Made by a program: the position numbers and the translations under genes. From the NCBI GenBank assembly GCA_947502975.1, contig CANNBV010000005.1, positions 1-64,000 on the forward strand: a stretch of 64,000 bases of DNA, in the 5' to 3' direction. Shown piece after piece: positions 41,441 through 51,541 of the stretch (position 1 is the stretch's first letter; each line of letters starts with the position of its first letter). The DNA is from an uncultured Flavobacteriaceae bacterium. GTDB taxonomy: Bacteria > Bacteroidota > Bacteroidia > Flavobacteriales > Flavobacteriaceae. The notes below the pieces were generated by a model, which was given only the letters and a program-made list of their open reading frames with translations, ran no database searches and was not told where the DNA came from.

Positions 41441-41491
41441 GTTTCTTAATTTGTAATTTAAAATAACTTCACCTACTTAAATTATTGATTA

Positions 41492-43306
41492 TCAAAGATT
41501 AAGATTAGGATTAGCAGTTACCTCACTGTTAGGTATTGGCCAGTATCCATGCAAATCTTCAATATAATTAACTGCAGCTTGTTCAAACTCTGTCCATTGT
41601 GGTTTAGGATCATTTCCATTGGATTCAGTTAAAACAATAGAACCCCATCTCGTTGCTGGGTCACCTTTATCATCTTCGAATGGGTAATTATCACTCCAAT
41701 ATTGCTTTGTTGCTAAATCTGCAAATCTATCTTTAGTGATACCCCAACGACGCATATCTAATGTTCTGATAGCATTTCCTTCCATCGATAACTCTAATGG
41801 TCTTTCAACATACATCAAATGATCCATCAATGAAGATGCTGTGTGCTGAATATTATCATGCTCGTTAATAGGGAATTCTCCAGTGCCATCTAAACCTAAA
41901 AGTCTAACAGCAGAACGTCTTCTAACTCTATTTACATATACTAAAGCTTCCTCTACTCCTCCATTATTTGTTCCTCCAGCAATTAAACTTTCTGCATACA
42001 TTAAATATACATCTGCTAAGCGGATAACTCTAACATTTACACCAGAGCGTGGAAATGTTGAAGATATATCTCTTTCACTTTCCGCAATATCCCAATTGGT
42101 CATTTTTCTGTAGTAAGAATGTTCAGAGTTATTATAAACACCTCCTTGTGCTGAAGTTCCTAAATAATAATCTGTATCCTCATCATCTGGTATGGCAATT
42201 GAAGCAGATGTTCTTAAAGAGAATCTTCTTGGTCTAATCTCCATAACAATTTCACCGTTTTCGTCAACTTGCGGTAAGCCATTTGCCTGTAATACAGGTG
42301 CAGTAACTGTGTTTCTTGGGTCTACCATATCTAATGGCTCATTTCTATACTCAACGTTTAACCAAATAGATGGATATACGCTTCTCCAACCTCCTCTGTT
42401 AGCAGGCGCAAAAGTAAAGTTAATTGTACTTGAGTTTTGGTCTTGTCCATAAGGACTAATTTCCTCTTTATAGTTTAAAGAATATCCAATTTCTAATATA
42501 GATTCTGAATTAAACTCATCTCTTGTCGTAAAGTTACTGCCGATATCTGGTGTTAATGCATATGGATGCTCATCAATAATCGTTTTGAAATATTGAGCTG
42601 CCATAGTATAATTAGCATCATACAAGTAGCTTTTACCTAAAAGAGCTAAAGCAGTACCTGAAGTTAATCTTCCAGCTTTACCTTCATCATATGCCATAGG
42701 TAAATTATTAGCACCGAATTCTAAATCTGCTAAATAGAAATCTTGAACAGTAGCTGCAGGACTTATTGATTGATAAAATTCTTCTTGAGTTTTCGGTACA
42801 AAATCAAAGATAGGCACGGATCCGTTATTAAATCCTGTGTATAAATAGAAATAAAATAAACCTCTAAATGCTCTAGCCTGAGCAATAACTAAATCTGCTC
42901 TTTCTTGTGTTTCGCCAGTAAAATCTGGATATAAACGTTCTGCAGCTTCTAGAACTTGATTAGCCCTAAAAATTCCCTTGTACAAAGCTGTCCATTTTCC
43001 ATTAGGCCCTCCTGAAGAGTTGTTAAATGTTTGTAACCAATATACATTACTTGTGTTTGGACGTCCCCATCCTGGGAAAGTCATATCACTCCTATTGTAC
43101 TCATCACTAATTCTCAAAACATTTCCATCTTTAAACGCGTTGTAAACGGAAGTCAAACCAGTTTCAAGATCATCAATGTTTAACCAGAAGCTATCTGTGG
43201 AAAGTTCAACAGGGTTAGTCTCTTCTAAAAAATCTTCGGCACAGCCAAAAATAAATAATGAAGTTACTAACAAAAAAACTGTTTTTTTTAATGTCATCTT
43301 TTTCAT
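41492..43306 (-). CDS. SusD-family outer-membrane glycan-binding lipoprotein
   Basis: This 604-residue RagB/SusD protein has a lipoprotein signal (LLVTSLFIFGCAEDF, Cys22). Characteristic regions are the N-terminal NPVELSTDSFWLNIDDLETGLTSVYNAF, AQARAFRGLFYFYLYTGFNNGSVPIF, TPR helices (ALALLGKSYLYDANYTMAAQYFKTII), RVIRLADVYLMYAESLIAGG...ALVYVNRVRRR and the end DLHGYWPIPNSEVTANPNLN. SusD caps the SusC barrel and hands over oligosaccharides. Length is at the upper end of the family. It lies 60 bases after susC in the same operon. Confidence 0.97.
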   Translation of the reverse strand: MKKMTLKKTVFLLVTSLFIFGCAEDFLEETNPVELSTDSFWLNIDDLETGLTSVYNAFKDGNVLRISDEYNRSDMTFPGWGRPNTSNVYWLQTFNNSSGGPNGKWTALYKGIFRANQVLEAAERLYPDFTGETQERADLVIAQARAFRGLFYFYLYTGFNNGSVPIFDFVPKTQEEFYQSISPAATVQDFYLADLEFGANNLPMAYDEGKAGRLTSGTALALLGKSYLYDANYTMAAQYFKTIIDEHPYALTPDIGSNFTTRDEFNSESILEIGYSLNYKEEISPYGQDQNSSTINFTFAPANRGGWRSVYPSIWLNVEYRNEPLDMVDPRNTVTAPVLQANGLPQVDENGEIVMEIRPRRFSLRTSASIAIPDDEDTDYYLGTSAQGGVYNNSEHSYYRKMTNWDIAESERDISSTFPRSGVNVRVIRLADVYLMYAESLIAGGTNNGGVEEALVYVNRVRRRSAVRLLGLDGTGEFPINEHDNIQHTASSLMDHLMYVERPLELSMEGNAIRTLDMRRWGITKDRFADLATKQYWSDNYPFEDDKGDPATRWGSIVLTESNGNDPKPQWTEFEQAAVNYIEDLHGYWPIPNSEVTANPNLNL

Positions 43307-43366
43307 AATTGCAAGTTGTTAGTATTAATATTTTCTGTTTTTTTCATAAAAATAACCATTTTTTAG

Positions 43367-46300
43367 TTAAAAGGCAAGTTGTACTCCAAATCTAAAACTT
43401 GAACTGATTGGATAACTACCTCTATCTAAACCTCTAGAACTAAACCCATTGTTACCAACTTCTGGATCAAAACCAGTATAATCAGTAATAGTAATTGGAT
43501 TTTGAGCAGAAAGATATAATCTCATATTAGATATACCATGCTTCTCTAAAGCATCCTTAGGAATAGTATATCCAACGGCAACATTACGTAATCTAACAAA
43601 AGTTGCATCTTCTAACCATAAGTCTGTATAGCCTCTAAAGTTCTCATGATCACGACCACGATCTCTAGGAATTAAAGATGTTGGGTTCTGTGGAGACCAT
43701 TGATGTACTAAATCTTGATGACGTCCAGATTTGTATGCAAACGCTTTACTACCGTTCATTACTTCACCTCCAAAAGCACCATACCATTGCATTGCGAAAT
43801 CAAAATTCTTATAGTTTGCTCCAAAGTTTAATCCCATTTCAAATTCCGGTAAACCTCCACCAGCAAATTGTCTATCATCTAAATTGATAATACCGTCACC
43901 AGCATCAGGAATACCATCTCCATCAGTATCAACTGTTGGCGCATCCACATATCTTAAATCTCCAAGATTAGCATTTCCTCCAACTAATGGATTATAAGCA
44001 TCTAATTCTTCTTGTGTACTAATTATTCCATCAGTCTTTATTAAGAAGAAAGAAGCAGCAGGAAATCCTTCAGCAACAACAGATACTAAATCCTCATTAG
44101 GTACTCCCTGTACTACAGTACTACCTGTTAAAAACAATTGCTTATTGGCACCTGCCATACGTGTTACTTCATTAGTATTCTTAGTATATGTAGCTCCTAC
44201 GTTCCAAGAAAATGCCCCACTATGCTTGTAATTAAGACCCCATTCCATTCCTTGGTTTACCATATCACCAACATTAATAACTACAGTTGAGTTTTGCGCT
44301 CCAACTGTTGATGGTGGTAATAAAAGTGGTAATAATAAATCTTCTTTATTTTCTTTGTAGAAATCAGCTGAGACATTTAATTTATTTTTGAATAAACCTA
44401 ATTCAAAACCTGCATTTCTAGAAATAGATGTTTCCCATTTTACTTTGTCATTAGCAAAACGCTCTTGAATTGCACCTGTAATTAATGCATCTGAATCTTC
44501 TGGTCCAAAAACAGCATCTCTTTCTATTACAATAGTTGCTTGATTACTAAAAGGCTCAAATCCTTCATTACCTACCTGACCATATCCAGCTCTTAACTTA
44601 AGTGAAGTAGCAACTCGTTTGAGTGACTGCCAGAATGGTTCATCTGAAACATTCCAACCTACAGATGCAGAAGGGAAAGTACCCCATCTAAAGTCTGGAC
44701 TAAATTGTGAAGAACCATCACGTCTTACTGCAGCGCTAAATAAATACTTTCCTTTGTAGTTATATTGCAAACGCGTCATTAAACCAATTAACTTTATAGT
44801 TCTATTGTTCCAACGACCACCATTATTACCTACATCAGAAACACCTAAAGCTGCACCTAATTCAGTTACTTCATTACTTACAAACTCTCTTCTGTCTGCA
44901 AATGTACTTCTTGCGAAAGATTTTTCCGCTGAGAATAAACCTGTCCAATTAAAATTATGATTACCATAACTCTTTTTAAAGTTGATGAAATTCTCAAAAG
45001 TCTCCTTTGTTCTTCTAGCATAAATTTCTCTAATACCAGAAAGTTGTGCAGGTGGTGTTATTTCTCCATCTTCATTTCTTTGAACAAATAATGGATTTAT
45101 TATACGTCTAGTTCCATTTGATATATTCAAACCAAAACGAGCTGTGTATGATAAATTATCTGTAATATCATACTTCAATGTTGCATTAGCATCAAAACTA
45201 TCAACATTATCTCTATCAGTTTGTTGTAACCTTTGTTGGTTCTGTGAAATATTTATTGCATCATTTGCAGTAGAAGCACCAGGATTAACAATCTCAGTTG
45301 CATCTGGATCTAGCAATTGAGAATATGGACTATATCTACTAGCTTGTAATAATAGTTGAAATGGCTCTCTGTCTCTCTCTTCAATACGGAATCCCATACC
45401 TGTAGAAACAGTCCACTTTCCTTTTCTATACTGCGTATTAGCACGTATATTAAATCTATCATACTTAGAGCTAATTAACATACCATCTTGGTTAAAGAAT
45501 GATGCATTAATATTGTAAGCCAAACCGTCTTTACCACCAGAGATACTCAAATTATGATTTTGAATTGGAGAACTATCGTTAAGAATCAAGTCATTCAAAT
45601 CAGTATTGTTTGTTAATTGGTGTACACCCTGTGTGATAGGTGTCCATGTATTACCAAAAAACGTTCCGTTTAAAGTATTACCTCTTAAGTGTACAGTATA
45701 AAGAAAATCTTCTACTTCCATTAAAGGAACACCCGAAGTAATGGATTGTAATCCATACCAAGAGTGTAAATTCATTTTCATTATACCTTCTTTACCTTTC
45801 TTAGTGGTAATTAAAATTACACCATTAGAACCTCTAGTACCATAAATTGCTGTTGAAGCTGCATCTTTTAAAACATCTACAACTTCAATTTCGTCGATAC
45901 TCAGTTTAGGATCTCCGTCAAAAGGAATACCATCTACAACATACAATGGTGTATTTTGTCCAAAAACAGAACCAATACCACGAATAAGGATGTTGGACTC
46001 AGCTCCAGGTTGACCACTAGATGCTGTAACGTTTACACCAGCAATAGAACCTTGTAGTGCAGTACCTAAATCAGCAGTTGCATTTAATACAAGATCTTCA
46101 TTTTTGACCTGTCCAACAGCACCTGTAATTTCCTTACGTTTTTGTGTACCGTAACCAACAACAACAACTTCATCTAAAGCTGCTGCGTCTTCTTTCAGAT
46201 CAACATTGATTGTGGTTTGCCCATCAACTTTTACATCTACGTCAACATAGCCCAAATAGCTAACACGTAGAGTACTATTTGTGCTAGCAACAATTTCGAA

Positions 46301-46513
46301 ATTACCGTCAAAATCAGAAACAGCTCCTTTCGAAGTACCAAGAACAATTATACTTGCTCCTGCCAAAGGCTCGCCATCCCCTGTTACTTTTCCTTTAACG
46401 GTTACGTCTTGTGCTTGTATTGTATTTATTCCAAAAGAACAAAACAACACGATTAAAAAAGCCTTGAGATGCCATTTTTTTAATAGCCTTCTTTCAAGTA
46501 GTTTAATTTTCAT
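43367..46513 (-). CDS. SusC/RagA-family TonB-dependent oligosaccharide transporter
   Basis: This 1048-residue outer-membrane transporter has a signal region (~1-34), a carboxypeptidase D regulatory-like N-domain (~36-110: VTVKGKVTGDGEPLAGASIIVLGTSKGAVSDFDGNFEI), then the SusC signature DEVVVVGYGTQKRKEITGAVGQV and a plug domain (~120-235) with LYVVDGIPFDGDP and IYGTRGSNGVILITTKKG. The C-terminal barrel ends in aromatic-containing beta-strands (SSFRFGVQLAF). It imports the sulfated oligosaccharides generated outside, powered by TonB. It is the first gene of the susCD unit, after a 714-base intergenic region with a candidate operator. Confidence 0.97.
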   Translation of the reverse strand: MKIKLLERRLLKKWHLKAFLIVLFCSFGINTIQAQDVTVKGKVTGDGEPLAGASIIVLGTSKGAVSDFDGNFEIVASTNSTLRVSYLGYVDVDVKVDGQTTINVDLKEDAAALDEVVVVGYGTQKRKEITGAVGQVKNEDLVLNATADLGTALQGSIAGVNVTASSGQPGAESNILIRGIGSVFGQNTPLYVVDGIPFDGDPKLSIDEIEVVDVLKDAASTAIYGTRGSNGVILITTKKGKEGIMKMNLHSWYGLQSITSGVPLMEVEDFLYTVHLRGNTLNGTFFGNTWTPITQGVHQLTNNTDLNDLILNDSSPIQNHNLSISGGKDGLAYNINASFFNQDGMLISSKYDRFNIRANTQYRKGKWTVSTGMGFRIEERDREPFQLLLQASRYSPYSQLLDPDATEIVNPGASTANDAINISQNQQRLQQTDRDNVDSFDANATLKYDITDNLSYTARFGLNISNGTRRIINPLFVQRNEDGEITPPAQLSGIREIYARRTKETFENFINFKKSYGNHNFNWTGLFSAEKSFARSTFADRREFVSNEVTELGAALGVSDVGNNGGRWNNRTIKLIGLMTRLQYNYKGKYLFSAAVRRDGSSQFSPDFRWGTFPSASVGWNVSDEPFWQSLKRVATSLKLRAGYGQVGNEGFEPFSNQATIVIERDAVFGPEDSDALITGAIQERFANDKVKWETSISRNAGFELGLFKNKLNVSADFYKENKEDLLLPLLLPPSTVGAQNSTVVINVGDMVNQGMEWGLNYKHSGAFSWNVGATYTKNTNEVTRMAGANKQLFLTGSTVVQGVPNEDLVSVVAEGFPAASFFLIKTDGIISTQEELDAYNPLVGGNANLGDLRYVDAPTVDTDGDGIPDAGDGIINLDDRQFAGGGLPEFEMGLNFGANYKNFDFAMQWYGAFGGEVMNGSKAFAYKSGRHQDLVHQWSPQNPTSLIPRDRGRDHENFRGYTDLWLEDATFVRLRNVAVGYTIPKDALEKHGISNMRLYLSAQNPITITDYTGFDPEVGNNGFSSRGLDRGSYPISSSFRFGVQLAF

Positions 46514-47227
46514 ATTTATTTAGTTAAAGTTCGACTACAAATATTGTCAAATAGAGAGATTAATAGGGAAACTAATGTTTTTATCAATGGAACATATGTT
46601 CAATTCTTTAACAATAACTTAACATAGATATATCATAACACGCTAAACAACAGTGATTTACTATTTTTGTTTAACAAAACATTTAATGAGTTAGACAGCT
46701 TTTTTGTTAATTTTTTAATAATTATTGATAATTACTTAACATTCAGATTTTATTCAACTAAATATTCTACATTCCATATAAAAACATACAAACTTATTAC
46801 TTACAAAACATAATTGTATATTAATATTAATTGCAAAAAAAGCCTTACAAACATTACCTTTTCAAGGTATTGATTATGTATAGTAGCATACAAAAAAACA
46901 CTTATTAAGTTCTTATTTTAACGCTCTACTTGGTCTATTCTGTTTACTTTGAAAATAATATAAATGTTGCTATATTAAATAACATTTTGAGTATTTGTTC
47001 TAGAGAGTTAACCAATCAGAACTAATAAATTGTGAATATCCAGTGCAATAATTAGATAATTAAGTTTATGTATTGTATGATATAAAAAATTTTCTTTGTG
47101 GTACTTAGTTAAAGTCACAACACCATCGACAATTTTAGCGTTATTAGTATTATTCTAGAGCCAGCCTGTTGTGTTTTGCAGGTTAAAATTACACCATTTT
47201 TTCTAACCTAAAACATCATTATCAAAT
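46514..47227. other. Long intergenic region with susC promoter
   Basis: These 714 bases between the clan-A glycosidase stop and the susC start hold no credible gene. I see the perfect palindrome GAACATATGTTC (46590-46601) 77-88 bases before susC, AT-rich stretches, and no clear terminator for the upstream gene. The SusC/SusD unit is therefore likely to have its own regulated promoter here. Confidence 0.6.
46589..46604. promoter_or_regulatory. Candidate PUL operator upstream of susC
   Basis: GGAACATATGTTCAAT contains the perfect dyad GAACATATGTTC. It lies 76-91 bases from the susC start, where HTCS/AraC proteins usually bind, and shares its core with other sites in this locus. Confidence 0.45.
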
Positions 47228-49612
47228 TCATTCTTTTAATTCTAATAACAATACTTCTTCCGAAGCTAAATCAAACTTAGCATCAACTGCATTACCCGTC
47301 ATTAAGTTTTTGATAGTGATTGGCGCACCTGATTTTAATGACAGTTTAATTTTAACAGCATCATGACCTAAATTAAGTAGATTAATCAAGTAAGTTCCAT
47401 TATCTTGTTTTACCACACGTGAAATTGTTGTTTTAAAATCTTTTCCGTTGTCAGATTCGATCATAACTTCTGGCATTTGGTCAGCTACTTCGGCTAAAGC
47501 AACTTTCTTAATTTCAACAATATTATTTGTACTTAAAGAAATTAAATTCCCTTTACCTGCGGTTAACTTCTTATTGCGCTTTTTACCATATTCATTCATC
47601 GATAAGCTTTCAGGTGAATCAATAATCACTGTACCACCGTTATCTAAATAGCTTTGCAATATTGCAAACTCTGCATCTGTAACATATTTAGTTTTGTAAA
47701 CCACAACTGTATTCCAAGTGTTATTATCCTGTTTTTCAATAATATTTTTTGTTACGAATCCTAAAGGCAAGCCTTCAAAGAATAACGATTTGTATAATTT
47801 ACCGGTTTGAGTCATGTAATTGAGTGTATTGATTGCGGATGTTTCAGAATAAAAGAAACGTAACGGACGAGGTTGCTTGCGAAGCGCAATGATCTCTTCT
47901 GAAAAACTATTTAAATCATACATTACCTGAGTGACTTCATTAGCGATATGTGGTTGCATATTGTTAGAACCTGCATAAGCACCCCCTAAACCTGGGTCGA
48001 AGAAGTTAAGTTCTCCTTCCAGTCTATCTTCTGGCGACCCATCTGGATCTCTCGCCCAAAACCATCCCATATTGGCATCCATCCCCATCAAAGTTGATAA
48101 CCAATATACATTACGAACGTAGCTAGTACGCGCTTCTAAGTCTCTCCACATTCCAGAAGACAAAAAATGAGATTCTGAATTCACATTAATTTTATCTGGA
48201 CCAACCGATTCAAGAAAATCATGTAAAATTGCCATACCATCCCACTTATAGGCGTATTGCTTGTGCCAATCTGAATTGATATGAGAACGAATACTTGGAC
48301 TACCTAAAGCCTTTGCATCATGACCGATCATAGTGGTTAGTTCCGTAAGCGCCTCAAAATCCATTCCGTGTGATCGAGAATCTTCGTAAAACGTTCTAGG
48401 AAATAATTTAATATGCGTGTCTGCTTCAGGGTTTACAGCGTGTAAATTATCTTGATTAAACTTAAACCATTCTGTTGTTCTATGCATATTATATCGACAC
48501 CAATCAAACCAAATAGGTTTACCTCTTAAAGTTCTGTCTATTGGTATTTCTATTTCTATAGAATTAAAATTTTTAAATGACGAATCCCAGTTTGAATTCA
48601 GTTTTTTAATATTACCGTTGTATTTATCTTTCAACCAAGATCTGAATTTATTTAAGGTATATGACGATATTCCATTCATCTCTTTATATCTATACGTCCA
48701 GTGATTTTTCTCTGAATACCAATGCGGCTCATTAGCAAAAATATATCCCAACTCTGTTACCTTTTTACCTTTGGTGAGCTCTCCTGTACGACGGATAATT
48801 TTACCCCATACATCACGCGCTAATGGGTTGTCAATATCAAACCCTGTAAATAAGGAACGGCCTTTTCTAATCTCAGGCTCTTTTGCCTCTACCCACTCTG
48901 GAATCCCCATGGACCAATAAATCAAAAAGCCAATATTTGTATCTGGAATACCAGTAAGTTCTTTCATTAGTTCAGCATCAAATGTCCCATCTTCCTTTAG
49001 CAAAAAGGAATTAATAGCACGATCGTGGTCTACTGGGTATAGGTTTTCACCACCGTGGTAGATTGCTCCCAAATGGTCATTATAAACAGATGCATTAGTT
49101 AAGGGTTGACCAACAGTTTTTGAAAAGTAATCATATGGGAAAGATGGCTTACCGTTACTGACAAACATATTATCTTCGGCTTTAGCATTTTGCCAATCTA
49201 CTTTGGAAACTGGTCGACGCTTAATCTCTCCGCTAAGTTCTTTATTTAAATCGGCTATGCTTTTTTCTAATATTTGAATCACTTTTTCACGTTCAAAATT
49301 AGGCAGTATTAAAGCCAGCGAATCTTTATTCTCAGTATAATAGCGTTCATAGCCAAACAACTTTGCAATAGCATCTTTGTTAGTTTCATCCCAATCGGCA
49401 AATTTCAAGAATTCATTAGCAAACCAAAGTGTGGTTTCCTCTCTTGTGACATCTATAGATTTGGCTTTGGCGTCATCCATTAATAACTTTAGGGTTTCAA
49501 CCTTTGTTCTTGCTTGCTCTTCTAGCGTTAATGGTTCGCTTTTACAACTAACAATCACTACTGTTATTAGAATTATTAGTAATTTGAAAGTATGTAAGCT
49601 GTATTTTTTCAT
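47228..49612 (-). CDS. Clan GH-A glycosidase lipoprotein (GH42/GH167-like)
   Basis: This 794-residue lipoprotein (signal with Cys23, ITVVIVSCKSEP) has a ~120-residue helical N-terminal extension and a TIM-barrel (~190-560). Candidate acid/base Glu295 lies in LGYIFANEPHWYSEKNHW and candidate nucleophile Glu480 in NVNSESHFLSSG. A glutamine-amidotransferase-like domain (~585-680: VVVYKTKYVTDAEFAILQSYLDNGGTVIIDSPES) and a C-terminal beta domain follow, as in GH42 three-domain enzymes. The layout matches GH42-related enzymes, including GH167, which frees neocarrabiose units in carrageenan catabolism; the subfamily is an inference. It is likely a periplasmic or surface exo-enzyme cutting galactan-type linkages. 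A sulfatase precedes it by 152 bases. Confidence 0.78.
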   Translation of the reverse strand: MKKYSLHTFKLLIILITVVIVSCKSEPLTLEEQARTKVETLKLLMDDAKAKSIDVTREETTLWFANEFLKFADWDETNKDAIAKLFGYERYYTENKDSLALILPNFEREKVIQILEKSIADLNKELSGEIKRRPVSKVDWQNAKAEDNMFVSNGKPSFPYDYFSKTVGQPLTNASVYNDHLGAIYHGGENLYPVDHDRAINSFLLKEDGTFDAELMKELTGIPDTNIGFLIYWSMGIPEWVEAKEPEIRKGRSLFTGFDIDNPLARDVWGKIIRRTGELTKGKKVTELGYIFANEPHWYSEKNHWTYRYKEMNGISSYTLNKFRSWLKDKYNGNIKKLNSNWDSSFKNFNSIEIEIPIDRTLRGKPIWFDWCRYNMHRTTEWFKFNQDNLHAVNPEADTHIKLFPRTFYEDSRSHGMDFEALTELTTMIGHDAKALGSPSIRSHINSDWHKQYAYKWDGMAILHDFLESVGPDKINVNSESHFLSSGMWRDLEARTSYVRNVYWLSTLMGMDANMGWFWARDPDGSPEDRLEGELNFFDPGLGGAYAGSNNMQPHIANEVTQVMYDLNSFSEEIIALRKQPRPLRFFYSETSAINTLNYMTQTGKLYKSLFFEGLPLGFVTKNIIEKQDNNTWNTVVVYKTKYVTDAEFAILQSYLDNGGTVIIDSPESLSMNEYGKKRNKKLTAGKGNLISLSTNNIVEIKKVALAEVADQMPEVMIESDNGKDFKTTISRVVKQDNGTYLINLLNLGHDAVKIKLSLKSGAPITIKNLMTGNAVDAKFDLASEEVLLLELKE

Positions 49613-49764
49613 CTCATCAAATATTTAATCTTACCATTAAAACATATCACCCATATAGAATATATCTTTTGACTTTTAAAAAGCTATTAAGTGATTTTAC
49701 GAACAAGAGAAATTTAAAAAACTTCTATTCCCGTTTAGAACAAAGCGTTTAAATTCATGATTCT

Positions 49765-51411
49765 CTAACTCGGTTGATTACCTCTCCATCCCTTATTAAA
49801 TTGGGCAATTAATTCTTTAACCACTTCAGGGTTATCTTCTGCTATATTCTTTGTTTCTGTAGGATCATCTTCATGGTCAAATAGTTCCACAAAAAGAGGT
49901 TCGCTTTCTGGATTTTTATAATCCTTCCAGATGATAATGCGATATCTGTCTGTACGCATGGCATAACCCATAACGTTGTTTTCAAACAAACCTCTATCCC
50001 ATTTATCACCTTGTTGTTGTTTTATTTTTGCTTCAACCTCTTCTATTAGCGGTCCAAAATAGGTTTCACGCATACCTTGTGATAACGGATTAGCAGCCCA
50101 CTCTCTTAATGCTGGATTTGGAAACTGACTGAACGCTGCGGTTTTCCATGCTTTATCAGGATTATCTATTAGTGGTACGAAACTCACCCCTTCTAAATGC
50201 TCAGGCTGTTTTAAACCAGCCAATTCACATAAGGTAGGGTACATATCTACCAATTCTACCAAAGCATCTGTTTGCTTACCTCTGTTTTCTTCTGGCATAT
50301 CTGGTGTCCATATTATCAATGGTACTCTTGTAGCAATTTCGTAATTGGTGGCTTTACCCCAAATACCCATATCGCCTAAGTGCCAACCATGATCACTCCA
50401 CAGTATAATAACCGTATTATCTCTAATCCCTGCTTCTTCTAAAGCATAAATAATTTTACCTATTTGTGCATCGATGTAACTCACACAGGCTAGATAAGCA
50501 TGCTTTAAGGTAATTGCCATCTCGTCACTTATTGTTCCTTTTTTGGGAATACCATATCTTGCTCTTAATTCAAAAGAAGGGTGTAACCCCATAGCCGCAC
50601 CGTTTTTAGGACCTTCCGTTTGAGTTGTTAATTTAATTTTTGCAGGATCGTACATATCCCAGTATTTTTTTGGAGCCATCCAATTTAAGTGCGGTTTTTT
50701 CATGCCCATACCTAAGAAAAAAGGTTTATCAGGATTTTTCTCTAACATGTCTTTCATGGTAGCTATGGCTAGCACTGCATTATAACCGTCTTCGTAGAAT
50801 GTATCAGGCACATCTGCACTTTCGTAAGCTGGTCCTTTTCCTAAACCATTTCTTGGTGCATTTTCACCATACTTTGCAACAACCTCTTCTGTAGCCTTTC
50901 TAGAATATTCTTGATTTTCAGGTAGTGCGTAGCCCCCCGGAGTTTTACTTTTTTTAACCGTCATCTTATCATAAGCTGGTTCTCTACTCCAAGACTTCTC
51001 GTTATCTGCCCAAGCTGGTTTATGGAAAATTTTACCTGTATGAACCGATTCATATCCATTATTTTTGAAGTGTTGCGCAAGTGTTATAATATCTGGATTG
51101 GCTTCTCTAAAATACGTGAAGTTTTCAATCACATTAATGCTTTCTGGCCTTGCACCAGTCATTAAACTTGCTCTTGAAGGGCTACAAATGGGTTCTTGAC
51201 AATAGGCTTTATTAAATAACAATCCTTTTGCAGCTAATGCGTCTATATTTGGTGTAATGGCAATCTCTGACCCATAAACGCCTAGTTCTGGGCGTAAATC
51301 GTCAACTGCTAGGAACAAAACATTAAGCTTGTTCTTTTCATCTTTAGGGTTTTCGGCTTGCTTGCACCCAATGTAAATTAAAACTAAAACGAATATCTGT
51401 AATACTTTCAT
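49765..51411 (-). CDS. S1-family sulfatase lipoprotein (iduronate-2-sulfatase-like)
   Basis: This 548-residue enzyme has a short lipoprotein signal (VLVLIYIGCKQA, Cys16). It opens NVLFLAVDDLRPELGVYGSEIAITPNIDALAAKG, the opening of iduronate-2-sulfatase-like members (family S1_7 type by recall). The formylglycine motif is CSPSR with Cys76, followed by ASLMTGARPES. HTGKIFHKPAW, FFLGMGMKKPHLNWMAPKKYWDMYDP, IILWSDHGWHLGDMGIWGK and a Lys/Thr base section complete the active site. It probably desulfates a galactose or anhydro-galactose residue in the periplasm. Confidence 0.94.
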   Translation of the reverse strand: MKVLQIFVLVLIYIGCKQAENPKDEKNKLNVLFLAVDDLRPELGVYGSEIAITPNIDALAAKGLLFNKAYCQEPICSPSRASLMTGARPESINVIENFTYFREANPDIITLAQHFKNNGYESVHTGKIFHKPAWADNEKSWSREPAYDKMTVKKSKTPGGYALPENQEYSRKATEEVVAKYGENAPRNGLGKGPAYESADVPDTFYEDGYNAVLAIATMKDMLEKNPDKPFFLGMGMKKPHLNWMAPKKYWDMYDPAKIKLTTQTEGPKNGAAMGLHPSFELRARYGIPKKGTISDEMAITLKHAYLACVSYIDAQIGKIIYALEEAGIRDNTVIILWSDHGWHLGDMGIWGKATNYEIATRVPLIIWTPDMPEENRGKQTDALVELVDMYPTLCELAGLKQPEHLEGVSFVPLIDNPDKAWKTAAFSQFPNPALREWAANPLSQGMRETYFGPLIEEVEAKIKQQQGDKWDRGLFENNVMGYAMRTDRYRIIIWKDYKNPESEPLFVELFDHEDDPTETKNIAEDNPEVVKELIAQFNKGWRGNQPS

Positions 51412-51541
51412 ATTTTAAAATTCTCGATATTATTTATCAAACACTATCCCACAAAAAAACTAGAATACATTCATTTTTTCATCATGAAATTTATCCTAGT
51501 TCAATCCTTTTTTACCCAATTTATGTTCAGAGTTTAAAAAA